DNA of 64,000 nucleotides from an uncultured Rhodopila sp. (lineage in GTDB: Bacteria; Pseudomonadota; Alphaproteobacteria; Acetobacterales; Acetobacteraceae): positions 310,001 to 374,000 of the forward strand of contig CAIZFE010000086.1 of NCBI GenBank assembly GCA_903932145.1. Reading direction: 5' to 3'. The notes under the pieces are model-generated. The model saw only the letters and a list, made by a program, of their open reading frames with translations, made no database searches and was not told the DNA's origin. Position numbers and translations under genes: made by a program. This document shows, piece after piece, positions 26,650 to 35,393 of this stretch. Every line of letters starts with the position of its first letter. Position 1 is the stretch's first letter.

Positions 26650-27819
26650 ATGCACGTCCGGTCGTGGATTATTCTCGCATCCCTGGCGCTGGCCCGGATC
26701 GCGTTCGGCTACCAGTTCCAGACCGTCGCCACCCTGGGCCCCGAACTGGTGGCCCGATTCGGCCTGAGCTACGCCCAGTTGGGCGGCCTGATCGGCACCT
26801 ACATGCTTCTCGGTACCTTCGTCGCCCTGCCGCTGGGTCTGCTCGGACGCAGGTTCGGTGACCGTTGGGTGCTGGGCACCGGCTTGGCGCTGATGACAAT
26901 CGGTGCTTGTGTCAGCGCCGGGGCGGACGCTGCGGCCGGGATCGCCGTGGGGCGCACGTTGGCGGGCGTTGGGGCGGTCGCAATGATCGTGCTGCAGGGC
27001 AAGATCATCGCCGATTGGTTTGTCGGGCCGCGCTTTATGATCGGCATCAGCGTCTCGGTTTGCGCCTTTCCGATCGGCATGGGACTCGCCCAGCTTGTTT
27101 TGCCGCCAGTGCTGACCGGGTTCGGGTTGCATGCGGCCTTCCTGACGGACGCTGTCCCGGCCGGCCTGGCGTTGGTGCTGTTCCTGGTCAGTCATCGCGT
27201 CCCGCCGCACGCGGTGCCGGTGCCACGCCGATTCTCGCTGCCGAGTGGCCGGGAGTGTGGATTGTTGCTGATCGCGGGCGGAATCTGGACGGTGTACACG
27301 TCCGGATTTGCCTCGTTCGCGTCATATCTGCCCAGCAGTTTGTCGCTGCAGGGTTACGGGGCGGGGGTCATCGCCCTGGTCATGACCATCGTCGCCTGGG
27401 GCAACGTTCCCGGAACCCTGGCCGGAGGCGGTCTTGCCGCGCGATTCGGCGGCTTCAACATTTTTCTGGTTGGCACTCTGTTTCTGACGGCCGGGATGGT
27501 GGGGGCCGCGTTGACGGGCGGTCCGGTTGTCTGGGCGGTCTTCGTGGGCGTGCTCGGTTCGATCCAGCCCGGGGTGATGATGGCGGTCGGCACGCTGTCG
27601 GCCCGGCCGGAAAACCGAGCGGTGGGGATGGGACTGTTTTATACGCTGTATTATCTGGGCGGCACGTTCGCCCCGGGGCTGTGCGGACTGGCGGCGGATT
27701 ATGCCGGGCGGCCGGAAGCGGGCTTGCTGGCGGCGGCGTTCATCTCAGCGTTGGCGGTGCCGCTGTTTATGCTGCACCGTGCGCTGGCCTCTCATGAAAC
27801 GATGCTGGCCAGGGCGTGA
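26650..27819 (+). CDS. MFS transporter (NNP/CynX-like)
   Basis: A 389-aa inner-membrane carrier with about 12 hydrophobic helices. The inter-helix motif PLGLLGRRFGDRW sits after helix 2, as in the major facilitator superfamily. Start at ATG 26650 with GAGG about eight bases before it. The general outline (short loops, single compact protein) resembles the CynX/NarK-like carriers; substrate is unknown. It ends one base before the stop of the convergent GT2 gene. Confidence 0.88.
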   Translation: MHVRSWIILASLALARIAFGYQFQTVATLGPELVARFGLSYAQLGGLIGTYMLLGTFVALPLGLLGRRFGDRWVLGTGLALMTIGACVSAGADAAAGIAVGRTLAGVGAVAMIVLQGKIIADWFVGPRFMIGISVSVCAFPIGMGLAQLVLPPVLTGFGLHAAFLTDAVPAGLALVLFLVSHRVPPHAVPVPRRFSLPSGRECGLLLIAGGIWTVYTSGFASFASYLPSSLSLQGYGAGVIALVMTIVAWGNVPGTLAGGGLAARFGGFNIFLVGTLFLTAGMVGAALTGGPVVWAVFVGVLGSIQPGVMMAVGTLSARPENRAVGMGLFYTLYYLGGTFAPGLCGLAADYAGRPEAGLLAAAFISALAVPLFMLHRALASHETMLARA

Positions 27820-27820
27820 T

Positions 27821-28510
27821 TTATCGCGGTTGCGACGCGACCCTGACGAAGGTCGATACGATTTTGGACCCCGCGCGTACTGTGCCGCGGAGCGATCCGG
27901 CGACTTTGGACTCCCCGCCCATGCGGCAACGATACGGGACGGGAATTTCCAGAGTGCGTAGCTCGGCGCGGGCGGCTTTCATTTGCATCTCGATGTTCCA
28001 GCCGTAGGTCATTTCCTGCATGTTCAGCCGGTTGAGGGCGTCGCGACTGATGGCGCGGAAAGCACACATGTCGCTGTAGGGCGTGCCGTACAGCGCGCCC
28101 ATGCCCCAGCCGGCGATGCGGCCGGCCAACACCTGGTGCCATTGCATGGAGCCGGGGTCTCGTTGTCCGCGTGTTCGCGATGCCAGGACGAAATCATGCG
28201 TGCCCGCCAGGACCGGGCCGGCGATGTTGGCCAGCAGGTCGCCGCGGTCGGCACCGTCACCGTCGAGGAAGACAATGACCGAGGTTTGGGCGGCATTGGC
28301 CCCGGTCTGGCAGGCGCGACCGTAGCCTCGGCCGGCGTCGATGACGGTGGCGCCAGCGGATCGCGCGATTGCTTGCGTGCCGTCGGTGCTGCCGCCGTCG
28401 GAAACGATGACGTCTTGCACGAGGTCGCGGGGCAGTTCGCGAATGACGCTGGCAATGGAGGCGGCTTCGTTAAAGGTCGGGATGACGACGGATACACTTG
28501 GGTTCGTCAT
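27821..28510 (-). CDS. Family 2 glycosyltransferase
   Basis: A 229-aa GT-A enzyme that moves a sugar from a nucleotide donor. The family marks are SVVIPTFNEAASIASVI at the N-terminus, SDGGSTDGT, and FLDGDGADRG as the metal-binding DxD region. It lacks membrane helices, so it is like DPMS-type or the small 'transferase 2' partners of radical SAM clusters. It is 162 bases after the radical SAM gene, same strand, and may belong to that cluster. Start MTNPSVS at 28510. Confidence 0.88.
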   Translation of the reverse strand: MTNPSVSVVIPTFNEAASIASVIRELPRDLVQDVIVSDGGSTDGTQAIARSAGATVIDAGRGYGRACQTGANAAQTSVIVFLDGDGADRGDLLANIAGPVLAGTHDFVLASRTRGQRDPGSMQWHQVLAGRIAGWGMGALYGTPYSDMCAFRAISRDALNRLNMQEMTYGWNIEMQMKAARAELRTLEIPVPYRCRMGGESKVAGSLRGTVRAGSKIVSTFVRVASQPR

Positions 28511-28672
28511 GGTTTGGTGGGGCCTGAAGGAAGCTTTTTTGAAGGCAGATGAGCGCGGCTGAACACGGATAAGGCGTGATGGCTTTGCGGCTCGGGGGCG
28601 GGTGTTGGCCATGACGACGAGAACAGTATGGCCGCCGATTCACCTGTCATTATTGGACGTCGCCTTACTGTT

Positions 28673-29728
28673 CTACAAACTCCACCGCAGCCCACAGTTC
28701 TGACAGGGTGCCGGCGGGGTTTCGCCCAGCAGCGACGTGCGGAAGCCGCGATATGCCGGGCTGTTCCACATATCGCGGAGGCTTTCCTGGGTCGCGTCGC
28801 CCAAAGTGTAATTCTCATATCCCCGTGCCGAGAACGGAGCGATGCAGCACGGCAATGCCCGGCCATGGGCGGTGAAATACATCAACGACCAGGGGCGGCG
28901 GCAGGTCGCCCACGGCTTGTCATCGGCCGCGCGCTTCAGGCTCAGGCCGGGTTCGGTGGCGCCGGAGGCATCCAGTGTCACGCCGAGTTCAGCGCCGATC
29001 GCCCGGGCGGCCTCGATCGCCGACTGCTCGTCGTCGCGGGTTTGTTCAAATAACGAAAATTCTGACCGGGCCTTGCCGAAGCCGGCTTCGTCGAACACCA
29101 GCCGTTGCAGATGCACCTCCTTCACGCCCATCGAGGCGGACAGGCGGACGAATTCCGGCAACTGGTCAACGGTTTCCTTCAACCCTGTCAGCCAGAGCGA
29201 CACACGGGGATGGGTCACGCCCATCTGCTGCTGGTAGGCGGTGAATTTCCCGACGTCGCGAACGATGCGCGGGAAGAAATCCTTGCCGCGGATCGCCGCG
29301 TAGCTTTTACGGTCGGCGGCATCCAGTGATACGCGCAGTTCGTCCAGGCCGGTATCGATAATCTCCTGGAATTTCTTTGGGTTCAGCAATGTGCCGTTGG
29401 TGTTGAACAACACATAGGTGCCGCGATCCTTTAGATAGCGGATCATCTTCGGCAAATTTTTCACCAACATCGGTTCGCCTACGCCGTGTAAAACGACGCG
29501 GGCGACGTTGGGGACCTGATCGACGATCTTGGTGAACAACTCCCAGCTCATATCGGCTGGCGGTTCCAGATCCTCGAATGTGCGGGGGCACGTCTCACAT
29601 AACAGGTTACACCGGTTGGTGACCTCCAGATAGAGGCAAACCGGCGGTGCCTCGGCGATATCGTTCCGCTCCGCCGCAATGGCTTCGAAGTAACGGCGGG
29701 GGTCCTGCAGGGTTGTAGTGGACATCAA
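28673..29728 (-). CDS. Radical SAM protein with SPASM-like C-terminal Cys
   Basis: A 351-aa radical SAM enzyme. The cluster motif CNLLCETC (Cys-x3-Cys-x2-Cys) is at residues ~40-47 with GVGEPML downstream, the usual SAM-binding layout. The C-terminal part has further cysteines (ATCRRPW, LPCCIAP, APCQNCG), fitting an auxiliary-cluster SPASM/twitch domain. Such enzymes modify peptides, proteins or sugars; no small peptide substrate is seen next to it. The start overlaps the GT87-like gene by ATGA, so they are coupled. Confidence 0.9.
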   Translation of the reverse strand: MMSTTTLQDPRRYFEAIAAERNDIAEAPPVCLYLEVTNRCNLLCETCPRTFEDLEPPADMSWELFTKIVDQVPNVARVVLHGVGEPMLVKNLPKMIRYLKDRGTYVLFNTNGTLLNPKKFQEIIDTGLDELRVSLDAADRKSYAAIRGKDFFPRIVRDVGKFTAYQQQMGVTHPRVSLWLTGLKETVDQLPEFVRLSASMGVKEVHLQRLVFDEAGFGKARSEFSLFEQTRDDEQSAIEAARAIGAELGVTLDASGATEPGLSLKRAADDKPWATCRRPWSLMYFTAHGRALPCCIAPFSARGYENYTLGDATQESLRDMWNSPAYRGFRTSLLGETPPAPCQNCGLRWSL

Positions 29729-31035
29729 ACGGTTCCCTCAATCGGAGCGGGGGTTGGGCGATAATATCGAGCCAGCGCCAGCAATAGTGCCGGCACATAG
29801 ATAACGGACGGCCAGACGAAACGATCGCCATAGGTATCGAGGTACATCAGCACCGGTGCGGTCCCCAGCCACAAAATGGCGGGGTTGGGCGACAACACGC
29901 AGGGCACGATGAGCCAGGCAAAGTACCACGGGTAATGCGGGCTGATCCCGAATGTGAGGACAGCCATCATGACGCCGGCGGCGGCACAGATCGCCAGCGG
30001 ACCGTCGGGTCGCCGCACAAACGCGAACCAGATGCCTAACGCCGAGAGCAGCACGGCCAGCCCGGCCAAATAGAGGCTGGCGGCAAAACCGGGCAGCGGC
30101 GCGATCCGGCTCAGACCGGCGAGCAGCCAAATGCCGGAGCCGGTGTTGAGCCCTTCCTCGGAACCGTAGCTGTTCAAGAAGCCGAAGACCCGCCAGCCGA
30201 CGCCGCTGTAGAGGGCGTACAGTCCGATGACTGTTGCGCCTGCGACGGTCGCCAACCGCCAGCCGCCACCGCGTCGCCACAGCACAGGGGCGATCACCGC
30301 CGGCAGGAACTTCGTCAAGGCCGCCAGACCGAGCGCCAAACCGGCCCAGCCGTCCCGGTGACGGGTTCGTAGCAACAGTGCCAGTGAAACGAACCCGACA
30401 ACTGCCGCGTCGATATGGCCGTTGCCAGCGAATGCCCATATTGGCAGCGGGTTCCAGGCATAGATCAGCACCCGTTCGGCGGGGAGATTGGCCAGGGCCA
30501 GCAGGCGCATCAGGCAAAACACAGCCAGCGTCTCGAATCCGACCATCGCCAATTTGACCCCGGTGACGCTGGACCACACTTGGCCAACAAGGGCGAAGAC
30601 GACCTGTGCCGCTGGCGGGTAGATTGTGGGTGCGTAGTCCGCTCGGTTGATATGCGGATAGATGGCGTCGTCGCGCAGTGGGGCCAGGGCGGGATCGTTG
30701 GGGATGTAACGGTATGGATTGATGCCGGCTGCCTGAACCCGCCCGTCCCAAACGTAGCGGAAAACGTCGCTCGACAGGAACGGCGGCGACACAATCAGCG
30801 GTAACCGGATCGCGGCGGCGAATAACAGGACGATCCACACCGCTTTGTGCGCCATTGGCCGCTGCAAGGTTGTCGCCACGGCAAGAAAATACACCGCCGC
30901 GCTGACGCACAGGATGACGACGAGCGCGATTTTGGCCTCAGGCGTCCCGACGGTGCCGGACCCCGTTGTGTGCAGGGACAAACCGCCCAGTGTAAGCGCC
31001 AGCAGAACGGCGCCGAAGAGTCCCAGCCGGATCAT
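29725..31035 (-). CDS. Membrane mannosyltransferase-like protein (GT87/DUF2029 type)
   Basis: A 436-aa integral membrane protein with about 11-12 hydrophobic helices. The first periplasmic loop reads SSDVFRYVWDGRVQAAGINP, the pattern of polyprenol-phosphate-dependent mannosyltransferases of family GT87/GT-C. It probably adds a sugar from a lipid carrier on the periplasmic side. It overlaps by four bases both with the TIGR04282-type gene upstream and the radical SAM gene downstream. Confidence 0.85.
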   Translation of the reverse strand: MIRLGLFGAVLLALTLGGLSLHTTGSGTVGTPEAKIALVVILCVSAAVYFLAVATTLQRPMAHKAVWIVLLFAAAIRLPLIVSPPFLSSDVFRYVWDGRVQAAGINPYRYIPNDPALAPLRDDAIYPHINRADYAPTIYPPAAQVVFALVGQVWSSVTGVKLAMVGFETLAVFCLMRLLALANLPAERVLIYAWNPLPIWAFAGNGHIDAAVVGFVSLALLLRTRHRDGWAGLALGLAALTKFLPAVIAPVLWRRGGGWRLATVAGATVIGLYALYSGVGWRVFGFLNSYGSEEGLNTGSGIWLLAGLSRIAPLPGFAASLYLAGLAVLLSALGIWFAFVRRPDGPLAICAAAGVMMAVLTFGISPHYPWYFAWLIVPCVLSPNPAILWLGTAPVLMYLDTYGDRFVWPSVIYVPALLLALARYYRPTPAPIEGTV

Positions 31036-32021
31036 TCTGCCGCGAGATCCAGAGCCGCCACGTACAGTCCCATCGCCGCGAGCGCCCGGGCGGTGAAAGC
31101 GGCCGGGTAAGGGATGAGGTTTGAGGTCTGGTGGGTGGAATCGTCCCTCGCGTCATGGCCGGGCGCGGCCCCATGGGCATCAGGGTAGGGCGTCTGGTGG
31201 GCTGGATTTGCCCATTCGTCATGACCGGGCCTGGCCCGGCCACCGGGGACGTCCTGTGCGGCTGCCAGCAAAGTCCCGGGTGGCTTGGCCAAGCCTTGCC
31301 GTGATCCGGGCGGGGAGGGTGGTCGCCCAACATTAGGGATTCCACCAAATCTCGCCGTCTCCTCCAACAGCCGGATCAGCGCCGTTTCATCGTCCACGTC
31401 GTACCACATCGATAACTCGACGAGTTCCAGCCCCAACGCCGCGGCCCGCCGGCGGGTTGTTTCGGCGACCGCGTCCGTGCTCCACGCGATATCGGCGAAC
31501 AGATGGGCATGCGCCGCCTTCATGCCGAGAAGGTAATATCCGCCGTCTTCGGCCGGACCCAGAACGACCCGATCGCCCTCGGCCTGTAGCAAAGCAGCCG
31601 TTCGCACCAGCACCGAGGTTGGCAATGTCGGGGAATCCGAGTTCAGCACCACCGCCGCCTGATGACCGCGCGCGAACATCGCCAGGATCGCATGCAGCAA
31701 ACAACGGCCGAACCCCTGCACATCCGGCGGCATCGGCGGCGACCCGTCCGCCAGCAATAAGTCCGTACCGGCGGCGAGATGACCGTCGAACAACGCCTCT
31801 TGCCCGGCCGGTGCATAGGCGATGTAGCCCGCGATCGGACTGAACTGCGCCGCGGAGGCGATATTCTCGGTAATATCCCGCAGAAAAGCGGCGCTTAACG
31901 CGGCGGCCTGGACAGGATCGAGCGGCGGGCAAAGCCTGGTTTTGGAAAAGCCCGGCCGGGGCGCCTTGGCCATGACGCCAATCGCGCACGCCGCGCGGTC
32001 GATATCGGAGGTACACCCCAT
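31032..32021 (-). CDS. TIGR04282/DUF2064-type transferase with in-frame repeat insertion
   Basis: A 329-aa protein of the CofC-like 'transferase 1, rSAM/selenodomain-associated' family, also named arsenosugar glycosyltransferase in some databases. The nucleotide-binding start is CAIGVMAKAPRPGFSKTRL, and later VVLNSDSPTLP and GPAEDGGYYLLGM are family marks. The usual length is about 200-240; here residues ~230-305 are a Gly/Pro/His-rich insertion, low in family character, that coincides with a palindromic repeat. The short remaining C-terminus (FTARALAAMGLYVAALDLAAE) follows. Overlaps the GT87-like gene by four bases and is three bases after the molybdoenzyme. Confidence 0.82.
   Translation of the reverse strand: MGCTSDIDRAACAIGVMAKAPRPGFSKTRLCPPLDPVQAAALSAAFLRDITENIASAAQFSPIAGYIAYAPAGQEALFDGHLAAGTDLLLADGSPPMPPDVQGFGRCLLHAILAMFARGHQAAVVLNSDSPTLPTSVLVRTAALLQAEGDRVVLGPAEDGGYYLLGMKAAHAHLFADIAWSTDAVAETTRRRAAALGLELVELSMWYDVDDETALIRLLEETARFGGIPNVGRPPSPPGSRQGLAKPPGTLLAAAQDVPGGRARPGHDEWANPAHQTPYPDAHGAAPGHDARDDSTHQTSNLIPYPAAFTARALAAMGLYVAALDLAAE
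31152..31320. repeat. Palindromic GTCATGGCCGGG repeat cluster inside a CDS
   Basis: The core GTCATGRCCGGGC...GGCC occurs at about 31152 and 31218 on the plus strand, and a degenerate inverted copy with GGTGGCTTGGCCAAGCC at about 31278. The same core occurs at 40918 and 56301-56360. Here it is read through in frame, giving GGRARPGHDEW and GAAPGHDARDD. Confidence 0.75.
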
Positions 32022-32024
32022 GCG

Positions 32025-32729
32025 CTAAATCCCGCTGAACCAGTTATAGCCGCGATCTGTCCAGAACCCTTTCGGCTGCTGGTTGGTGACGTAAATGGTC
32101 GTAACGAATTTTGGGTTCTTGAATCCCAGTTTGGTCGGGATTCGCAGCTTGAAAGGGTAACCATGGCGTGTCGGCAGAATGTTATCCGACAATTTGAATG
32201 CCATCAGCGTCTGCGGATGCATCGCGGTGGCCATATCGATGCCTTCGTAATACCCATCGGCACACTCGAACCCGACGTATTTGGCTGTCGTGTCGGCACC
32301 GATCTGGTTCAGGAAGACACCGAGTGGCGTGCCGGTCCATTTGCCGATCATGTTCCAGCCCTCGACACAGACATGCCGGGTGATCTGGGTCACCTGAGGC
32401 AGGCTATACAGTTTTTCGACAGTCCATGGCGTCTTGTCCTTGATCTGTCCGGCCAGCATCAGCCGGTAATCGGCTGATGTGAGAACCGGCGATTTCTCTG
32501 GTCCGTACCAGGCGTTATAGCGGAAATCCTTGACCGCCTCGGCTTCCGAAAACGTCGGCGCCAGTTTGTTGGGGCCGAAAATGGCGGCCTGCACGCGATC
32601 GTTGAAGCGCGACACCAGCGCCAGTGCCCGCTGCACACTGTCATGGTCGCTGATGTCGCAGCCGGTCAGCATGGTCAGTGCGCCAAGGGAGAGTCCGCCG
32701 CCGAACAGGCGCCTGCGTTCCAGGTCCAT
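32025..32729 (-). CDS. Molybdopterin-dependent oxidoreductase, sulfite-oxidase fold, Tat lipoprotein
   Basis: A 234-aa protein of the YedY/MsrP-like molybdopterin family. The Mo-binding Cys is in RHVCVEGWNMIGKWTG; the C-terminal half includes RHGYPFKLRIP. The N-terminus is a twin-Arg signal (ERRRLFGGGLSLG) that runs into a lipobox (MLTGC), so it is likely exported folded by Tat and lipid-anchored. Asp follows the Cys, which in enterobacteria keeps lipoproteins in the inner membrane. It overlaps the cytochrome b gene by one base, its probable electron partner. Substrate unknown. Confidence 0.88.
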   Translation of the reverse strand: MDLERRRLFGGGLSLGALTMLTGCDISDHDSVQRALALVSRFNDRVQAAIFGPNKLAPTFSEAEAVKDFRYNAWYGPEKSPVLTSADYRLMLAGQIKDKTPWTVEKLYSLPQVTQITRHVCVEGWNMIGKWTGTPLGVFLNQIGADTTAKYVGFECADGYYEGIDMATAMHPQTLMAFKLSDNILPTRHGYPFKLRIPTKLGFKNPKFVTTIYVTNQQPKGFWTDRGYNWFSGI

Positions 32730-33394
32730 CAGACGTCTCCCTTATGTGATTTCGCGGTGGCTCGTCCCAGAGTCATGGCGACGAAGGTTTTCGGCACCAG
32801 AATGACCAGTGCGACATGGATCACGATGAACAGCGCGATCGCCGTCATAAAAATGAAATGGACAATGCGGGCGCCCTGGAATCCGCCAAACAGGGTTTCC
32901 AGCGGGTAGGTTTGCACCGGTTTCCAAATCGCGATGCCGGACAGCAACATCATCGCAACGGCACCGAGCGCGCCCCAATAGGCGACGCGCTGGACGACAT
33001 TATACTCACCGAGCCGGTGCTGAAGTTTGAACGTGGCCGCCGCGACGAAATCGCGCCAGAACGAAACCGGGCCGACCGGCAGGAAGTCGCGCCAGAAATG
33101 GCCGGAAAAAATGTTCCACAGCATGAAGCCGAGATAACTGAATGCCAGCAGCCACATCGCGGCAAAATGCCAGCCAATGGCGCTGGCGACACCGGGATCG
33201 TTATGCAGCGCCAGCGCCTGTTCGACATCGCCGCCCAGGGTGATGGCCTCGGGGAAGGTAAAGCCAAAGATCGGGCTCGCATTATAGATGCGCCAGCCGC
33301 TGCCGATCAGGATCACGATCGACAGCGCCATCAGCCAATGGGTGATGCGGGTGGCGATCGGGTGGGTTTGAACCTCGAGTTCCGGGGTGCTCAT
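32729..33394 (-). CDS. Cytochrome b561-type membrane haem subunit
   Basis: A 221-aa four-helix integral membrane cytochrome b, similar to the cytochrome b/b6 family seen with Ni/Fe hydrogenases and thiosulfate reductases. Candidate haem His are in helix 1 (ATRITHWLMAL), helix 2 (AIGWHFAAMW), and helix 4 (IVHFIF, FIVIHVAL). It would pass electrons between the quinone pool and the periplasmic molybdoenzyme encoded right after it (one-base overlap). This takes the place of the unrelated MsrQ partner of classic MsrP. Confidence 0.88.
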   Translation of the reverse strand: MSTPELEVQTHPIATRITHWLMALSIVILIGSGWRIYNASPIFGFTFPEAITLGGDVEQALALHNDPGVASAIGWHFAAMWLLAFSYLGFMLWNIFSGHFWRDFLPVGPVSFWRDFVAAATFKLQHRLGEYNVVQRVAYWGALGAVAMMLLSGIAIWKPVQTYPLETLFGGFQGARIVHFIFMTAIALFIVIHVALVILVPKTFVAMTLGRATAKSHKGDV

Positions 33395-34119
33395 GGGGCT
33401 GCCTCCAATCCGGCTGCATGCAAGGCCGCCTGTCCGTCCGCACTACCGAGAAAAGCCAGGAATGCGGCGGGATCGCCGCGGCGGGCGAGTTTGGTGACGA
33501 CGGCTTGATACAGGATTGGCGGCCAGACATCGTCCGGCACCGGCGCGATGGCGTGCAACCGGTCATCGGCGGCGATTTCGGTCGCGTGCAGCAGGCCCTG
33601 GCGAGCACCGCCGTTGGTCAGCGTCCAGGCCACCGCGCCGGTGTCGATCACGCCGATAACCGTGGCCGGTGGCGCCCCCAGGCGTTGCAGGATCGCGACG
33701 CCGTCAATGTCGGAGGCGGGCGATGGGTCGGGCACCGCGAAGGACCCTTCCGAACCGGCGGGATCGTTCGCGGCAGCCGTTATCAACCGGTTCCGCCATG
33801 GGCCGGTACGAGCGCCGGGGGCGACCAACCCTTCTTTTTCAGCCTGGTCGATCACGGCAATGCGCGTGACGATTATATCGTTCTGAATCTCCCGTTCGAT
33901 TTGCGGCAGCAGCAGACCGGGCGCCGTTGGAAACACGCGCACCCGTATGCCGGCCTTCGCGCGAAAGGCTTTCGCGGCGGCGATTAACGCCGGGGCCGCG
34001 GCGGCATCGCACGACACGGCAAGATCGGTCGTCGTCGCGGCGATCACCGTCGACGCGGAAGCGGTTGCCAGTAGTGCCGCCGGTGCAACGGCCAGCAGCC
34101 GGCGCCGTGAAAAAACCAT
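33391..34119 (-). CDS. Exported ModA-like substrate-binding protein
   Basis: A 242-aa protein with an N-terminal export signal containing RRR (SRRRLLAVAPAALLATA), perhaps Tat. The mature part resembles the molybdate/sulfate-binding (ModA-like) fold: LAVSCDAAAAPALIAAAKAF near the start, VPDPSPASDIDG in the middle and GSADGQAALHAAG at the C-terminus. No permease or ATPase is linked; instead it begins the molybdoenzyme operon and overlaps the cytochrome b gene by ATGA. It may act as a Mo-related or partner sensor protein; this is inference. Confidence 0.78.
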   Translation of the reverse strand: MVFSRRRLLAVAPAALLATASASTVIAATTTDLAVSCDAAAAPALIAAAKAFRAKAGIRVRVFPTAPGLLLPQIEREIQNDIIVTRIAVIDQAEKEGLVAPGARTGPWRNRLITAAANDPAGSEGSFAVPDPSPASDIDGVAILQRLGAPPATVIGVIDTGAVAWTLTNGGARQGLLHATEIAADDRLHAIAPVPDDVWPPILYQAVVTKLARRGDPAAFLAFLGSADGQAALHAAGLEAAP

Positions 34120-34247
34120 CCTGTTGAGCCCCCTGTATCGCCTATGGAATACTATCGTTTGCCAAATTTGGGTGTGAAATCTTCTTCACATTGCGGAACA
34201 GCGTAACGGCGGGTACCCTCCGGTGCAAACGCCAAGAGGATCGCCCC

Positions 34248-35156
34248 ATGACCAATGCCCTTCCCGCCATCGCCCTTGTCGCCGTCCCGGGGCGGCGGCG
34301 CCGCACCGTCGAGATCGCGCAGGAGATCGAGCGCCGGGGCTTCGCCGGCATCTATTCTCCCAGCATGTTCGGCAACATGTCGTTCTGTGAGGCGCTGGCG
34401 TGGAACACCACCAGCATCCCGTTCGGCACCGCCATCGCGCCGATCTATCAGCGCACCATCGGCGATTTCGCGCAGAGTGCCGCCGTGATGCACGAAGTCT
34501 CGGGCGGCCGGTTCCGCCTGGGAATCGGCGTCGCGCATCATCCGTCGCATATCCGGATGGGCGTGACGCCCGGCAAGCCGTTGGGTGACATCCGCGCGTT
34601 CGTGGAGAAATTCCGGGCGCAAGACGGACTTGGGGAATTGCCGCCAATCATCGTCGCGGCGCTGCGCAAGAAGATGGTGGCGCTGGCCGGGGAGATCGCC
34701 GAGGGCGTGGTGTTCGCCAATGCCTCCCGTTCCCACATGGCGGTCTCGCTGGCCGCGCTGCCGGATGCGAAGCGAACCGATCCCGGGTTTTTCATCGGCA
34801 ACATGATCCCGACCTGCATCAGCGACGATGTCGAGGCGGCGAAAGCGGTCTGCTGCCGGACGCTGACCAGTTACGGATTCCTGCCGAATTACCGCAACTA
34901 TTGGCGGGAGGCGGGCTACCACGATGAAATGAACGCCATTGAAACCGCCATCGCCGAGGGCCGCAAGGACGATGTGCCGGGATGCTTCTCTGACACATGG
35001 CTGGCCGACAACACGTTGTTCGGATCCGCCGCGAAAGTGCGAGAGGGCGTCGAAGCCTGGCGTGACGCGGGCGTCCGCGACCTGATTATCGTGCCGTCGT
35101 CGGCTGCCGGCAATCAGGTCAAGGCGCTGGAGGAGGTTTTCGCGGCGTTTGCCTGA
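34248..35156 (+). CDS. LLM-class flavin-dependent oxidoreductase
   Basis: A 302-aa luciferase-like oxidoreductase with a TIM-barrel layout: AQEIERRGFAGIYSPS, IAPIYQRTIGDFAQSAAVMHEVSGGRFRLGIG, and a late FGSAAKVREGVEAWRDAGVRDLIIVP. Cofactor may be F420 or FMN. The start is ATG 34248 with AGAGGA nine bases upstream; the frame is open upstream for another 19 codons without support. It is divergent from the molybdoenzyme operon with about 130 bases between. Confidence 0.88.
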   Translation: MTNALPAIALVAVPGRRRRTVEIAQEIERRGFAGIYSPSMFGNMSFCEALAWNTTSIPFGTAIAPIYQRTIGDFAQSAAVMHEVSGGRFRLGIGVAHHPSHIRMGVTPGKPLGDIRAFVEKFRAQDGLGELPPIIVAALRKKMVALAGEIAEGVVFANASRSHMAVSLAALPDAKRTDPGFFIGNMIPTCISDDVEAAKAVCCRTLTSYGFLPNYRNYWREAGYHDEMNAIETAIAEGRKDDVPGCFSDTWLADNTLFGSAAKVREGVEAWRDAGVRDLIIVPSSAAGNQVKALEEVFAAFA

Positions 35157-35393
35157 TGCGGATCGGCAATCACTTTACAGTGATGGGAAAGATCGTCATT
35201 TAGTCTTCAAACACGATGCATCTCGGGGGAAACTACCCGTTACTGACGCGCAGGCCGTTCCGGGTCAACCTGATCCGGACGCCTGAAGTCTAGCGTTCCA
35301 ATCGAACAGACGAGTCCCGCGACAGGCGATCATTTACGCTAGATCATACAATACCATCGAGTGTTCGCCCTCACCCAGTCATGAGGCCCATCC

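Noticed and set aside
35169-35184. Hairpin ATCACT-TTAC-AGTGAT after the LLM gene as a terminator
   Set aside because: Only six base pairs, AT-rich and with no T tract; too weak to call.
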